A DNA stretch of 64,000 nt from DASUBV01 sp035532295 (lineage in GTDB: Bacteria > Actinomycetota > Actinomycetes > Streptosporangiales > Streptosporangiaceae): positions 18,630-82,629 of the forward strand of contig DATKRH010000019.1 of NCBI GenBank assembly GCA_035532295.1. The letters are read 5' to 3'. Every line of letters starts with the position of its first letter. Position 1 is the first letter of the stretch. Below, in pieces: positions 44,869 through 55,100 of the stretch. The notes beneath the pieces were generated by a model. The model was given only the letters and a program-made list of their open reading frames with translations. It was not told where the DNA came from and searched no databases. Made by a program: the position numbers and the translations under genes.

Positions 44869-45926
44869 CACACGCGACGGGCGCGCTGCCCTCCCGCGAG
44901 GCGGGGCACGCGCTGCCCGCTCCTGCCGCTAAGGCGGCGCTGGGGCACGCCCCGGCGGTCGCCGGGGCTGCTGGCCGCCGCTCGGTGAGCGTCATCGTGC
45001 GCTCGCTCTTCCTGCTGACCAAGCCCCGGATCATCGAGCTGCTCCTGGTCACGACGCTGCCCACGATGCTGCTGGCGGCGCGCGGCCTGCCGTCGGCCCG
45101 GCTGATCGCGGTCACGCTGGTCGGCGGGGCGCTGGCGGCCGGCAGCGCCAACACGCTGAACTGCTACATCGACCGCGACATCGACGCGCTCATGAAGCGC
45201 ACCTCGCGCCGCCCCCTGGTCGCCAGGGCCGGGGCGGGCGGCGCCACGGCGATCAAGCCCGGCGAGGCGCTGGTGTGGGGCATCGTGCTCGGCGCCGCCT
45301 CGACGGTCCTGCTCGGGCTGCTGGCCAACTGGATGGCGGCCGCGCTGGCCGATAGCGCGATCTTGTTCTACGTCTTCGTCTATACCCTCGGCCTCAAGCG
45401 CCGCACGGCTTCGAACATCGTGATCGGCGGGGCCGCCGGCTGCTTCCCGGTCCTGGTTGGCTGGGCGGCGGTGACCGGGCGGGTCAGCCTGCCCGCCGTG
45501 CTGCTGTTCGCCGTTATCTTCTTCTGGACGCCGCCGCATTTCTGGGCGCTGGCGATGCGCTTCCGCGACGACTACGCCGCGGCCAACGTGCCCATGCTGC
45601 CCGTCGTGGCCTCCCCGGCGGTGGTGGCCCGCAAGATCGTCGTCTACTCCTACGTGATGGTGGCGGCCACCTTGGCGCTGGCCCCGTACGCGGGCTGGGT
45701 CTACGGGTGCTGCGCTGTCGGCCTGGGCGTCTGGTTCCTGGCCGAGGCGCACCGCCTCCGGGGCCGGATCGCCGCGATCGACGGGAGTTCTGGACAGGCC
45801 GTTTCCGGGTCGGCCGGTCCGGCCGGCCCGGCTCCGATGCGGCTCTTTCACCTGTCGATTGCCTACCTGACCTTGCTGTTCGCCGCGGTGGCGGTGACCT
45901 CGCTGCTGCCCTGGGGCAAGTGGTAG
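44865..45926 (+). CDS. ctaB: Protoheme IX farnesyltransferase (heme O synthase)
   Basis: 353-residue UbiA-family enzyme that adds farnesyl diphosphate to heme B, giving heme O, precursor of heme A. The aspartate-rich motif NCYIDRDIDALMKRTSRRPL is present, and a second motif lies in FFWTPPHFWALAMRFRDDY. About eight membrane helices. Final gene of the oxidase operon. Confidence 0.95.
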   Translation: MTHATGALPSREAGHALPAPAAKAALGHAPAVAGAAGRRSVSVIVRSLFLLTKPRIIELLLVTTLPTMLLAARGLPSARLIAVTLVGGALAAGSANTLNCYIDRDIDALMKRTSRRPLVARAGAGGATAIKPGEALVWGIVLGAASTVLLGLLANWMAAALADSAILFYVFVYTLGLKRRTASNIVIGGAAGCFPVLVGWAAVTGRVSLPAVLLFAVIFFWTPPHFWALAMRFRDDYAAANVPMLPVVASPAVVARKIVVYSYVMVAATLALAPYAGWVYGCCAVGLGVWFLAEAHRLRGRIAAIDGSSGQAVSGSAGPAGPAPMRLFHLSIAYLTLLFAAVAVTSLLPWGKW

Positions 45927-46003
45927 GGATTGGCGCCAGGCCTTTAGGAAGTCATTCCTCGCCATCGCCCCAGCCATGACGATGGGACGGGCATTCTAGG
46001 TGG

Positions 46004-47599
46004 GTGATCTCGCCCGAGCCGCCGAACAAGTCCCGCCGAGCCGTTCTCGGAGCCGGCGCCGCGGCGGCAGCGGCGGCGTCCGCGCTGGCCGCCTGCTCCC
46101 GGGTGACGGGTTCGCGGGTAACCGGCTCGGCCGGCGCCCGGCGGGTCGCCCCTCGCACGACGCCCAGCCCCCGGCCCGTCGCGGAAAACCTGCTGCCGGG
46201 CGATCCGGGCTGGTGGATTAGCCAGCAGGGCGCCCCGGACGCCATCCTCGGCTACGCGGGCCAGGCCAGCGTGCTCCCCGGCGAGCCGGTCCACCTGTAT
46301 GTGTCCACCACTGCGCGCGAGTTCACGGTGCGGGCCTTCCGCATGGGCTGGTACCGCGGCGACCTGGCCCGGCGGGTGTGGGAATCGGGCACCGTGCGTG
46401 GTCACCGGCAGCGCGCGGCGACCATGGACAACGGCACCAACACGGTCCGCGCCGACTGGGGAGTGTCGCTGGCGGTGCCGACCGACGGGTGGCCGGCCGG
46501 CTCCTACCTGCTCCGGCTGGACGCGCACTCGGGCGGCCAGCGCTACGTGCCGCTGACCGTCCGGTCGCAGGCAGCGGCGGGCAAGGTCGTGATCAAGAAC
46601 GGCGTCTCGACCTGGCAGGCTTACAACACCTGGGGAGGTTACGATCTCTATAACGGCCCGTCCGGCGCGTACGGCAACCGGGCGCTGGCCGTCACCCTGG
46701 ACCGGCCCTATGACCAGGAGGGCGCTTACCTGTTCATGGTGTACGAGCGGAAGCTGATCAACCTGGTCGAGCGCATGGGGCTGCCGCTGGCGTACCTGAG
46801 CAGCATGGACATCGCCACGGACCCGCATGCGCTGGACGGGGCCAGCGCGCTGGTGTCGCCCGGTCATGACGAGTACTGGACGCCGGAGGAGCGGGGCTAC
46901 GTCACGGCCGCCAGGGACGCGGGCATGAACATCGCCTTCCTCGGGGCCAACGCCATGTTCCGGCGGGTCCGGCTGGAGCCCACGCAGGTCGGCGCCAACC
47001 GCGTGGTCATCTGCTACCGGACCAGCTATCAGCGCGATCCGATGTACGGCAAGGACAACGCCCTGGTGACCAACGACTTCCGGGAGCCGCCGGATCCCAA
47101 CCCCGAGTCGTCGCTGACCGGCACCTTGTATGAGGGCTACCCGACCGTGGCGGACTACGTGGTCGCCACGCCGGACGCCTGGATGTTTCAGGGGACCGGC
47201 GCGGCGAAGGGCGAGAAGTTCACGGCGCTGGTGGGCATCGAGTACGACCGGGTTAACCCCGGCTCGCCCCTGCAGCGGCCTATCCAGGTGCTGGCGCACT
47301 CGCCGCTGACCTGCCGGGGCGTCAACAGCTACGCCGACTCCGCCTACTACACCCACCACGGCGGGGCCGGGGTGTTCAACACGGGCACGATGCGCTGGGT
47401 TGAGTCGTTTTCGCCCCCCACCTACGGCTGGGGAATCACCAGGAAATGCGGGCGATTCACCCGGCGGGTCACCGCCAACGTGCTGCGCGCCTTCGCCGAA
47501 GGACCGGCCGCGGCGAAGTACCCGGCCCGCGACAACGTGCGCGAGATGGACGAGTGGGCCGGTGACCCGATCGCCGCGCAGCACAACCTGTGGACCTGA
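46004..47599 (+). CDS. Tat-exported lipoprotein resembling N,N-dimethylformamidase large subunit
   Basis: 531 residues. Twin-arginine signal (KSRRAVLGAGAAAAAA) ending in lipobox LAAC. The mature part resembles the C-terminal domain of dimethylformamidase beta subunits: FRMGWYRGDLARRVWESG, VIKNGVSTWQAYNTWGGYDL, ALVSPGHDEYWTPEERGYV, and FNTGTMRWVESFSPP near the end. DMFase activity is not implied, as many actinomycete secreted homologues are uncharacterised. Intergenic gap 77 bp after ctaB. Confidence 0.78.
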   Translation: MISPEPPNKSRRAVLGAGAAAAAAASALAACSRVTGSRVTGSAGARRVAPRTTPSPRPVAENLLPGDPGWWISQQGAPDAILGYAGQASVLPGEPVHLYVSTTAREFTVRAFRMGWYRGDLARRVWESGTVRGHRQRAATMDNGTNTVRADWGVSLAVPTDGWPAGSYLLRLDAHSGGQRYVPLTVRSQAAAGKVVIKNGVSTWQAYNTWGGYDLYNGPSGAYGNRALAVTLDRPYDQEGAYLFMVYERKLINLVERMGLPLAYLSSMDIATDPHALDGASALVSPGHDEYWTPEERGYVTAARDAGMNIAFLGANAMFRRVRLEPTQVGANRVVICYRTSYQRDPMYGKDNALVTNDFREPPDPNPESSLTGTLYEGYPTVADYVVATPDAWMFQGTGAAKGEKFTALVGIEYDRVNPGSPLQRPIQVLAHSPLTCRGVNSYADSAYYTHHGGAGVFNTGTMRWVESFSPPTYGWGITRKCGRFTRRVTANVLRAFAEGPAAAKYPARDNVREMDEWAGDPIAAQHNLWT

Positions 47600-47704
47600 C
47601 GCCGGGGGCGGAGCCGGCCCGCGCGGCGTTCGCCCCCGTCAGTGGCAGGTCGTATTGTGGGCTGCAGGTCGGCCACAGGGCGAGTCAGCCGACGGAGGTG
47701 GCGG

Positions 47705-48988
47705 ATGAAGCTCGGACGCAGGCCCGGTAGCGGGTCCGGTCGCAGGTTGGGCCGCAGGATGGGCCGCAGGGCGCGGTGGGCCGTACCAGGCGCCGCGGTG
47801 GTCGCGGTCGGCGCCGTGGTCGCGGGCACCGCCGTGGCGGCGGGCGCGCAGGCGGCACCGTCTTTGCCCGCCCGCAGCGCCGCTGAGCTACTGGCCGATG
47901 TCCAGCGAGCCACCGGGCCGGGTCCCATGACCGGCACCTTCCAGGAAACCGCCAGCCTCGGCCTGCCCGCCCTCCCCGATTCGGGTGGCGCCTTGTCGTC
48001 GCTCTCGCTGCTGTCCGGGACGCACACCGCCACGATCTGGTACGCCGACCCCTCGCACGTGCGGGTCGCGGAGCCGGTGCAGCTAGGCGAGACCGACCTG
48101 CGGCTCAGCGGGCGCCAGGCCTGGCTGTGGAACAGCAAGACCCAGACCGCTACCCACATCGTCCTGCCGTCGCCGCCGGCTGGCCAGCACCGGACCGGGT
48201 CGTCGGCCGGGTCGCCGGCTGGCCCCGCCGGGACGCCGCCCACGCCGCAGCAGGCGGCCAGGCAGATCCTGGCCGCCGTGGGCCCGACCACGAAGGTGTC
48301 GCTGCAGCAGAACGTCACCGTCGCCGGGCAGGCCGCCTACCAGCTCGTGATCGCGCCCAAGGACCGCCGGTCGCTGATCGGCCAGATCCGGATCGCCGTC
48401 GACGCCGGCCGCTACCTGCCGCTGCGGGTCCAGGTCTTCGCCCGCGGCGCCACCAGCCCCGCGCTCCAGGTCGGCTTCACCGCCCTGTCGTTCGGCCGCC
48501 CGGCGGCGTCCAACTTCACGTTCACCCCGCCGCCCGGCGCCAAGGTCAAGACGACCATCGTTCCGGCCCGCCACCGGGGGCAGGTCATCCGGCCGCTGCC
48601 GCGCGGCAGCGTGTACTCCGGGAGCGCCAGGCCGACCGTTATCGGGAAGGGCTGGCTCTCGGTGCTCGTCCTGCCCGGCGGCCTGGGCGGCAGTCCGGCC
48701 AGCATCACGCGGGTGCCCGCGGTGAACGGCAACGCCGGCAACGCCGGTACCAACACCGCTACCTCCCAGGTCATCGTCTCGCAGTCCGGCGGGGTACCCA
48801 CCGTCGGCCCGGACCCGGCGCTGCTCCGGGTCCTGCTGCGCGCCGCCACGCCCGTGCACGGCACGTGGGGCAGCGGCCGCCTGCTGCGCACGAGCCTGTT
48901 CTCGGTCCTGATCACCGCCAGGGGGCCGGTGCTCGTGGGCGCGGTGACCCCGTCCGTGCTGCGCGCCGACGCCGCCATCGTTAAGTAA
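47705..48988 (+). CDS. Secreted LolA/MucB-like lipoprotein-binding-fold protein
   Basis: 427 residues. Arg-rich N-terminus and secretion helix (AVPGAAVVAVGAVVAGTAVA), then a LolA-like half-barrel (SAAELLADVQRATG, TIWYADPSHVRVAEPVQ, WLWNSKTQTATHIVLPS) and a second C-terminal domain. ATG 47705 preceded by GGAGGTGG. In actinomycetes such proteins often precede ABC exporters, as here (next gene starts 13 bp downstream). Confidence 0.78.
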   Translation: MKLGRRPGSGSGRRLGRRMGRRARWAVPGAAVVAVGAVVAGTAVAAGAQAAPSLPARSAAELLADVQRATGPGPMTGTFQETASLGLPALPDSGGALSSLSLLSGTHTATIWYADPSHVRVAEPVQLGETDLRLSGRQAWLWNSKTQTATHIVLPSPPAGQHRTGSSAGSPAGPAGTPPTPQQAARQILAAVGPTTKVSLQQNVTVAGQAAYQLVIAPKDRRSLIGQIRIAVDAGRYLPLRVQVFARGATSPALQVGFTALSFGRPAASNFTFTPPPGAKVKTTIVPARHRGQVIRPLPRGSVYSGSARPTVIGKGWLSVLVLPGGLGGSPASITRVPAVNGNAGNAGTNTATSQVIVSQSGGVPTVGPDPALLRVLLRAATPVHGTWGSGRLLRTSLFSVLITARGPVLVGAVTPSVLRADAAIVK

Positions 48989-49001
48989 GCGCCGCCATCA
49001 C

Positions 49002-49943
49002 GTGAGACCCGTCCCGCCGGCGATCGCCACCCGGGGCCTGACCAAGCGGTTCCGGAGCGGCCAGCTCGCGGTCGACAACCTCAGCCTTGAGGTTCCGCCG
49101 GGCTCCGTCTACGGCTTTCTCGGGCCCAACGGGTCCGGCAAGACCACTACCATCCGCATGCTGCTTGGCCTCGTGCAGCCCAGCAGCGGGCGCCATCGGC
49201 TGCTGGGCGTCCCCATGCCGGACGGGATCAACGCCGTCCTGCCCCGGGTCGGCTCGCTGGTGGAGGGCCCGGCTTTCTACTCCTTCCTGTCCGGCCGGGC
49301 CAACCTCGCCCGGTGCGATGCCGCCGACCGGACCGCCGACCCCCGCACCGCCGCCGCCCGCATCGGCGAGGCACTCGACCGCGTGGGCCTGACGGCCGCG
49401 GCGGGCAAGCACTACCGCGTCTACTCGCTGGGCATGAAGCAGCGGCTGGCGATCGCCGCCGGGCTGCTCCGGCACCGGGACCTGCTGATCCTGGATGAGC
49501 CGACCAACGGCCTGGACCCGCAGGGGACCAGGGAGGTACGCGGCCTCATCCGCGAGATCGCGGCAGAGGGCACCACCGTGTTCGTCTCCTCGCACCTGCT
49601 CGCGGAGGTCGAGCAGATCTGCTCGCACGTCGGCGTCATGCGGGCCGGACAGCTCGTCTTCGAGGGGACGCTGGAGCAGTTGCGCGGCGGCGGCGTCGCG
49701 CGGGTCACCGTGCTCACCGCCGATTCCGAGGTGGCCGCCAGCATCCTGGCCGGGTGCGGCCTGGCCGATATCCAGGCCAGCGACGGCAGGATCAGCGCCC
49801 GGCTCGGCGCGCTGGCGCCCGAGGACATCAACGCCCGGCTGGTGCAGGCCGGCGTGCGCGTCTCCGGACTGGCCATGACGCGGCCCAGCCTGGAGGACCT
49901 GTTCGTGGAGCTCACCGGGGAGGGTTTCGATGTCAACGGCTGA
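49002..49943 (+). CDS. ABC transporter ATP-binding protein
   Basis: 313 residues. Walker A GPNGSGKTTT, signature YSLGMKQRLAIA, Walker B LLILDEPTNGLDPQ and switch histidine in VSSHLLAEVE. Exporter type with C-terminal extension. Its stop overlaps the permease gene by 14 bp, so both form one ABC-2 exporter. Confidence 0.95.
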   Translation: MRPVPPAIATRGLTKRFRSGQLAVDNLSLEVPPGSVYGFLGPNGSGKTTTIRMLLGLVQPSSGRHRLLGVPMPDGINAVLPRVGSLVEGPAFYSFLSGRANLARCDAADRTADPRTAAARIGEALDRVGLTAAAGKHYRVYSLGMKQRLAIAAGLLRHRDLLILDEPTNGLDPQGTREVRGLIREIAAEGTTVFVSSHLLAEVEQICSHVGVMRAGQLVFEGTLEQLRGGGVARVTVLTADSEVAASILAGCGLADIQASDGRISARLGALAPEDINARLVQAGVRVSGLAMTRPSLEDLFVELTGEGFDVNG

Positions 49944-50856
49944 CCTGGCCGGCGCGCCCCGGAACGCCGGACCCGATCCCGCGGCGGCCGGCCCGCCCGC
50001 GGCGGCCGGCCCGCCCGCGGCCTATCGCCCAGCGGCGGCCCGCGCCTGGCTGCGGCTGCTGCGCTCCGAGCTTGGCCTGATCTTCCTCCGGTGGCGCAAC
50101 ATTGCCCTGCTCGCCGTGCTGGCCGTCATCCCCGTGCTGATCGGGGTCGCCCTGCGGCTCGCCGCGCCGTCGGGCGGCGGCCAGGGCCCCGCCTTCCTCG
50201 ACCAGGTCGCCGGGAACGGCGTCTTCCTGGCCTTCCTGGCCCTGACCATCATGCTGACCCTGGTGCTGCCGCTGGCCGTCGCCGTCGTGGCCGGCGACTC
50301 CGTGGCCGGCGAGGCCGGCCACGGAACCCTGCGCTACCTGCTCACGGTCCCCGCCGGCCGGACTCGCCTGCTGGGCATCAAGTACGCCGCGCTGCTCGCG
50401 TTCTGTGTGGTCTCCAGCCTCCTGGTGGCAGGGGTCTCCCTGGCCGTCGGAGCCGCGGCGTTCCCGGTCGGACCGGTGACCCTGCTGTCAGGCACGACCG
50501 TCTCGCTGGCCGCCGGGCTGGCACGGCTGCTGCTGGTGACCCTTTACGTGGCCGCGGCCATGGCCGCCCTCGCGGCGATCGGCCTGGCCATCTCCACCTT
50601 CACCGAGCACGCCATCGCGGCCATCGCGGCCATCCTGGTCATCGTCATCGGCAGCGAGGTGGCCGACAGCGTGCCCCAGTTCGCGGTCGTGCACCCGTAC
50701 CTGCCGACGCACTTCTGGCTGTCGTTCGACGGGCTGCTCCGCGCGCCCATCGACTGGGGCAGCGTCGGGCACGGCCTGCTGTCGTTCGCCGTCTACGCCG
50801 TCATCTTCTGCGCCGTCGCCTGGGCCAGGTTCACGACGGCGGACGTGACCAGCTAG
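49930..50856 (+). CDS. ABC-2 type transporter permease
   Basis: 308 residues with six hydrophobic segments after a Pro/Ala-rich N-terminus. Typical family landmarks: GDSVAGEAGHGTLRYLLTVP and AGRTRLLGIKYAALLAF. Works with the ATPase upstream; cargo unknown. The preceding LolA-like secreted protein may be a functional partner. Confidence 0.92.
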   Translation: MSTADLAGAPRNAGPDPAAAGPPAAAGPPAAYRPAAARAWLRLLRSELGLIFLRWRNIALLAVLAVIPVLIGVALRLAAPSGGGQGPAFLDQVAGNGVFLAFLALTIMLTLVLPLAVAVVAGDSVAGEAGHGTLRYLLTVPAGRTRLLGIKYAALLAFCVVSSLLVAGVSLAVGAAAFPVGPVTLLSGTTVSLAAGLARLLLVTLYVAAAMAALAAIGLAISTFTEHAIAAIAAILVIVIGSEVADSVPQFAVVHPYLPTHFWLSFDGLLRAPIDWGSVGHGLLSFAVYAVIFCAVAWARFTTADVTS

Positions 50857-50981
50857 GCCGACTCTCGACCGGCCCGGCAGCCGGGGAGCCCGGGTGATGG
50901 TGTGACCTGTGAGGATGATGGTTATAAGTGCTGATCGGCGGCCCCGACACTCCCGCGCGGATACGACCCGCCATCCTCAGA

Positions 50982-51569
50982 TCAGAGCAGCGTGGTCAGA
51001 TCGATGGTGACGCTGACCGGATCGGTGACGGTCATCTTCCCTGAGCGCACGCCCGCTGATGCGTATGTGCCCGTGGTCGGGTCGAGCCGGTAGCAGAAGA
51101 CGGACAGAATGCTTTCCGACGCATCGTGCTCAACACGCCAGTAGTGCATGATTCCGGCCGCAGCATATTCCGCCGGCTTGTCGGTCTGGTCGGTGGTCAC
51201 CGAACCCGGTGACATGACTTCCACTACCAGCACGCAGTGCTGCGGGCGAAGCACCGCGTCGTCGGGAAGCGAAGCGTCATAAACCACGGCGTCGGGGCGA
51301 CGGTTCAGCAGCGGGATGTCCCGCAAGCGCAGATCCACGTCCGTGGACACCGCAAGCGCCGGCCTGCACACTGCCTCCAGGATGTTGGCGAGGCGGCGGG
51401 AGATGTCCTGGTGCAGGCGGCGCGGGGCAGCGTTCACGATGATGGCTCCGTCGACAACCTCGATCCGGCGGCAGATATCCTCCGGCAGTGCCTCGTACTC
51501 CTCGGTGCCCAAGCCGTTGGGCAGATCCATCCAGTCAGGCAGGGCAGTCATCCCAGACGCTCCCTTCAC
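50982..51569 (-). CDS. Uma2-family (DUF820) putative restriction-endonuclease-fold protein
   Basis: 195 residues. PD-(D/E)xK-like core: RRPDAVVYDA and LVVEVMSPGSVTTDQTDK followed by PAEYAAAGIMHYWRVE. The start may be 51551 (MTALPDW). Such genes are abundant in actinomycetes and have no settled role. No partner gene adjacent. Confidence 0.85.
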   Translation of the reverse strand: MKGASGMTALPDWMDLPNGLGTEEYEALPEDICRRIEVVDGAIIVNAAPRRLHQDISRRLANILEAVCRPALAVSTDVDLRLRDIPLLNRRPDAVVYDASLPDDAVLRPQHCVLVVEVMSPGSVTTDQTDKPAEYAAAGIMHYWRVEHDASESILSVFCYRLDPTTGTYASAGVRSGKMTVTDPVSVTIDLTTLL

Positions 51570-51650
51570 CGTGCGCTGTCACCCTAACGGTAACCAGTGA
51601 CAGGCGCACGCTGAGCACTCATTAGTCGGCTCCCTTGCTACAGTCGGCGG

Positions 51651-51797
51651 CCGTGCGCTTGTCCGCAGGAAGCCGCCCGTAGCCTGCAACTTTCGGTGCG
51701 CACCGTCAGCCGCCGCATCGCCGGCCTCAAGCAGGAGCTCAAGGCCGGCAGCCCGCTTCAGGCCGGGATGGAAGCGGTCCGGGGCGGCTGGCTGTAG
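51651..51797 (+). pseudogene. C-terminal relic of a LuxR-type HTH regulator
   Basis: The plus frame ending at TAG 51797 reads EAARSLQLSVRTVSRRIAGL then KQELKAGSPLQAGMEAVRGG WL, the ending typical of actinobacterial LuxR-like regulators of the TrmB/HTH type. No start or upstream domain remains. Confidence 0.6.
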
Positions 51798-51823
51798 TCA
51801 CCGGCCGGCGCCGGGCGTTCCGG

Positions 51824-51987
51824 CGTGGCCAATATGCGCCAGTCCAAAAGAGGCCAATATGTGCCAGTCGCGGCGTGGCTAATGTGCGCCAGTCGCAAAT
51901 ACGCCAGGACCGAACCGGGCATTTCCCCTGCCAGCCTGTCGGCCGTGCTCGCCGTCGGCGTGACTTGTATACGCCAGTCGCAAATGT
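51824..51987. repeat. Degenerate ~25-bp repeats upstream of the giant YD-repeat gene
   Basis: Four related units share GTGGCYAATATGCGCCAGTC followed by GCAAA or CCAAA: about 51824, 51852, 51875 and, after a 60-bp gap, 51961 (GACTTGTATACGCCAGTCGC). They lie in the 540-bp gene-free stretch before the giant gene. They could be regulator sites or remnants of a repeat element. Too few and too divergent for CRISPR. Confidence 0.7.
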
Positions 51988-52113
51988 GACATGTCATAGC
52001 TATTGCCGGATGTGGCACTTCCTGATCAAGCTTGCGCTGTTGCGCCCTGGATGGCGCCCTGCCGTGGTGCGTACGAGCCGCGCAGGCCGAGGAGTGCGGA
52101 GGAGAACGGGCCG

Positions 52114-55100
52114 ATGGGCTGGAGACACGCGCCGAGGCTTCGGCGGGCGGTACGGCGGGCCAGGCGCGCGGTCGCGCTGGCGATCTCACCGGTTACGGGT
52201 GTCTTGACGGCGCTGCCAGGCGTAGCGGTTACGGCGGGCGTGGCCGCCGTGGCGGCGACAGCCGCGGTGGCGACGGGCCCGGTCGTTCCGGCGAGCGCGG
52301 CCACCGGGACGCCGGTCCTGGTGCTGCTGCAGAACGGGGAGAGCGCCGCGCCGGAGGCCACGGCTTTGCAGACTGCCGGCTACTCGGTCACCCAGGTGAC
52401 CCCGACGCAGTGGCTGGCCCTGACCGCGGCCCAGTTCGAGGCGTACGCGGCGGTCGTGATCGGCGACCCGTCCAGCGGGTCCTGCTCCACCTTGACGCCC
52501 ACCACGGCCACCAGTGGCGCCGACGCGATCGGCACGACCTGGCAGTCGGCGGTCACCGGGAACCTTGCCATCGTCGGCACCGCGCCCGCGGCAGCAGGGT
52601 CGGCCGCCGCGAACACGCTGGTCACGGATTCGGTCGCCTACGCCGCAGCGCGCTGGAGTTCCTCGTCCAACACTGGCACCGGCCTGTACCTGTCGCTGAA
52701 CTGCGAGTACGCCACCACGTCCGCCAGCACCAACGTCCCGCTGCTCAACGGCGTCGAGGGCATCACCAGCTCCAACGGGCTGAACGTGCAGGGCAGCCTG
52801 GCCTGCACAGACAGCGGCACGGTGAACGGCTGGGGCGCCGCCAGCGTCGGCACCTACAGCGGGTTCACCAGTACCTCCCTGGCGGCCGGCGGCATGACGT
52901 GGCCGTCGCCGTCCTGCCCGGTGGAGGAGGCGTTCGATTCTTGGCCCGGCGAGACCACCACGTGGTCGGGGACGTTCACCCCGCTCAGCTATGACGCGGC
53001 CAGCGACGCCGCTAAGAACTTCACCGCCTCCAGCGGCGCCACGGGCCAGCCGTACATCCTCCTCGGCACCCCCGTGAAGGCGACCGCGTCGCTGTCGCCG
53101 TCCACCGGAGGACAGGTGCCGGCCGGCACGGCGTCCGGCGGGGCCGGCAACCCAGCCGTGCCTGGCCTGAACGAGCCGCTGCTGAACGGCGTCAACACGG
53201 AGAACGGGGACTTCGCCCAGTCCTCGACGGACCTGACGGTCCCGACCTATGGCCCGGACCTGTCCTTCTCCCGTAGCTACGACTCGCAGGTCGCCCAGCA
53301 TCAACTGCAGACCGGCAAGCCGGGGCCAATGGGCTATGGTTGGACCGACAACTGGGCGTCCTCGCTGTCGACCACCAGCCCCACCCCCGGCGACATCTAC
53401 ACGATCGACGGCCTGCGCACCGACACCGGTGACGGGTCCCCGCCCAGCGACGTGGTGGGCGCGGCGGACGCCGTCGTGCAGAACGGCAGCGACGTCTACA
53501 TCGTCGACATGGCCGACAACCACATCCTGGAGATCCCCGGCACCAGCAAGACGCAGTGGGGCCGGACGATGACCGCCGGGAAGATGTACGTGGTCGCGGG
53601 CAGCGTGACCGGGGCGCTCGGCGACTCCGCCAGTGGGGCGGCGCTCTCGGGGTTCCTGCTGAACGCTCCCGCCGGCCTGGCGTTCGACTCCTCCGGCAAC
53701 ATGATCATCGCCGACTCGAGCAACGACCGGGTCCTGGTCGTCCCCGCGGCGAGCGGCACCTACTACGGCGTCTCGATGACCGCCGGGGACGTCTACCGGA
53801 TCGTCGGCCAGAACGGCACCGCGGGCACCGGCGGCGACGGCGCGGCCGACACCAGCTCCTACCTCAGCTACCCGGTCGGCCTCGCGGTCAGCAGCGGGGA
53901 CCTGTACATCGCCGACGCCGGCAACAACCGGATCCAGGAGATCTACGAGGGCGGTGACGCGTGGGGCCAGACGATGACGAAGAACGACATCTACACCGTC
54001 GCCGGGTCCTCGTCCGGCAGTTCCGGGGACACGGTGAGCAAGGCGGCGACCAGCGCGCTGCTGAACCTGCCGGAGGGCGTCACGCTGGACTCCAGCGGGA
54101 ACCTGTACATCGCCGACACCGGGGACAACGCGGTCAAGGAGGTCGCGAAGGCGTCGGGCACCCAGTGGGGCATCTCGATGACCGCCTACGACCTGTACGA
54201 CGTGGCCGGCAGTTCGAGCGGGTCGTCCGGGACCTCCGGTGACGGCGGGAGGGCGACCTCGGCGCTGCTGTACCTGCCGATCTCCGTCGCGGTCACCAGC
54301 AGCGGCCTGTTCATCGCCGACTCCGCCAACAACCGCGTCCAGGAGGACGCGCTGACCACCCACACCGAGTGGGGCATCTCGATGACCGCCGACGACGTCT
54401 ACACCGTCGCCGGCGCCTCCAGCGGCACCTGCGGCTTCTCCGGCGACGGCGGCAAGGCCACGTCCGCCACGATGTGCTACGACGTCGGCATCGCCGTCGC
54501 CTCGTCGACCATCTACATCGCCGACGAGGCCAACAACCGGGTCCGCGCGGTCAGCTCCTCCGACACGATGTCCACCTACGCAGGCAACGGCTGGCAGGTC
54601 GCCACCGCGGGCAACGGCGGCGCGGCGGTGAACGCGGCGCTGTTCAACCCCGAGGGCGAGGCATTCGACTCCGCCGGGGACGTGTACATCGCGGACGCGT
54701 GGAACAACCGGATCCAGGAGATCGCCGCGCACGCCCACACCCAGTTCGGCATCTCGATGACCGGCGGCGACGTGTACACGGTCGCGGGGAACGCGCAGGG
54801 CTCCAACGGCACCAGCGGCGACGGCGGGCTGGCGACCTCCGGCTACCTGTACCTGCCGCAGTCGATCGCAGCCGACTCCGCCGGGAACCTGTACATCGCC
54901 GACTCCGACAACTGCCGCATCCAGAAGATCGCCGCCTCCACCGGCGACATGTCCACCGTCGCCGGGTCGTCGGCCGGGAACTGCGGCACCTACGCGGGCA
55001 ACGCGGGCGCGGCGACGTCGGCGACGCTGAGCCAGATGCAGGGCATCGCCCTGGACTCCGGCGGCGACATCTTCATCGCCGACACCTTCAACAACCGGGT

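Noticed and set aside
51824..51987. CRISPR array
   Set aside because: Units are degenerate, spacers are irregular or absent, and no cas genes are present.
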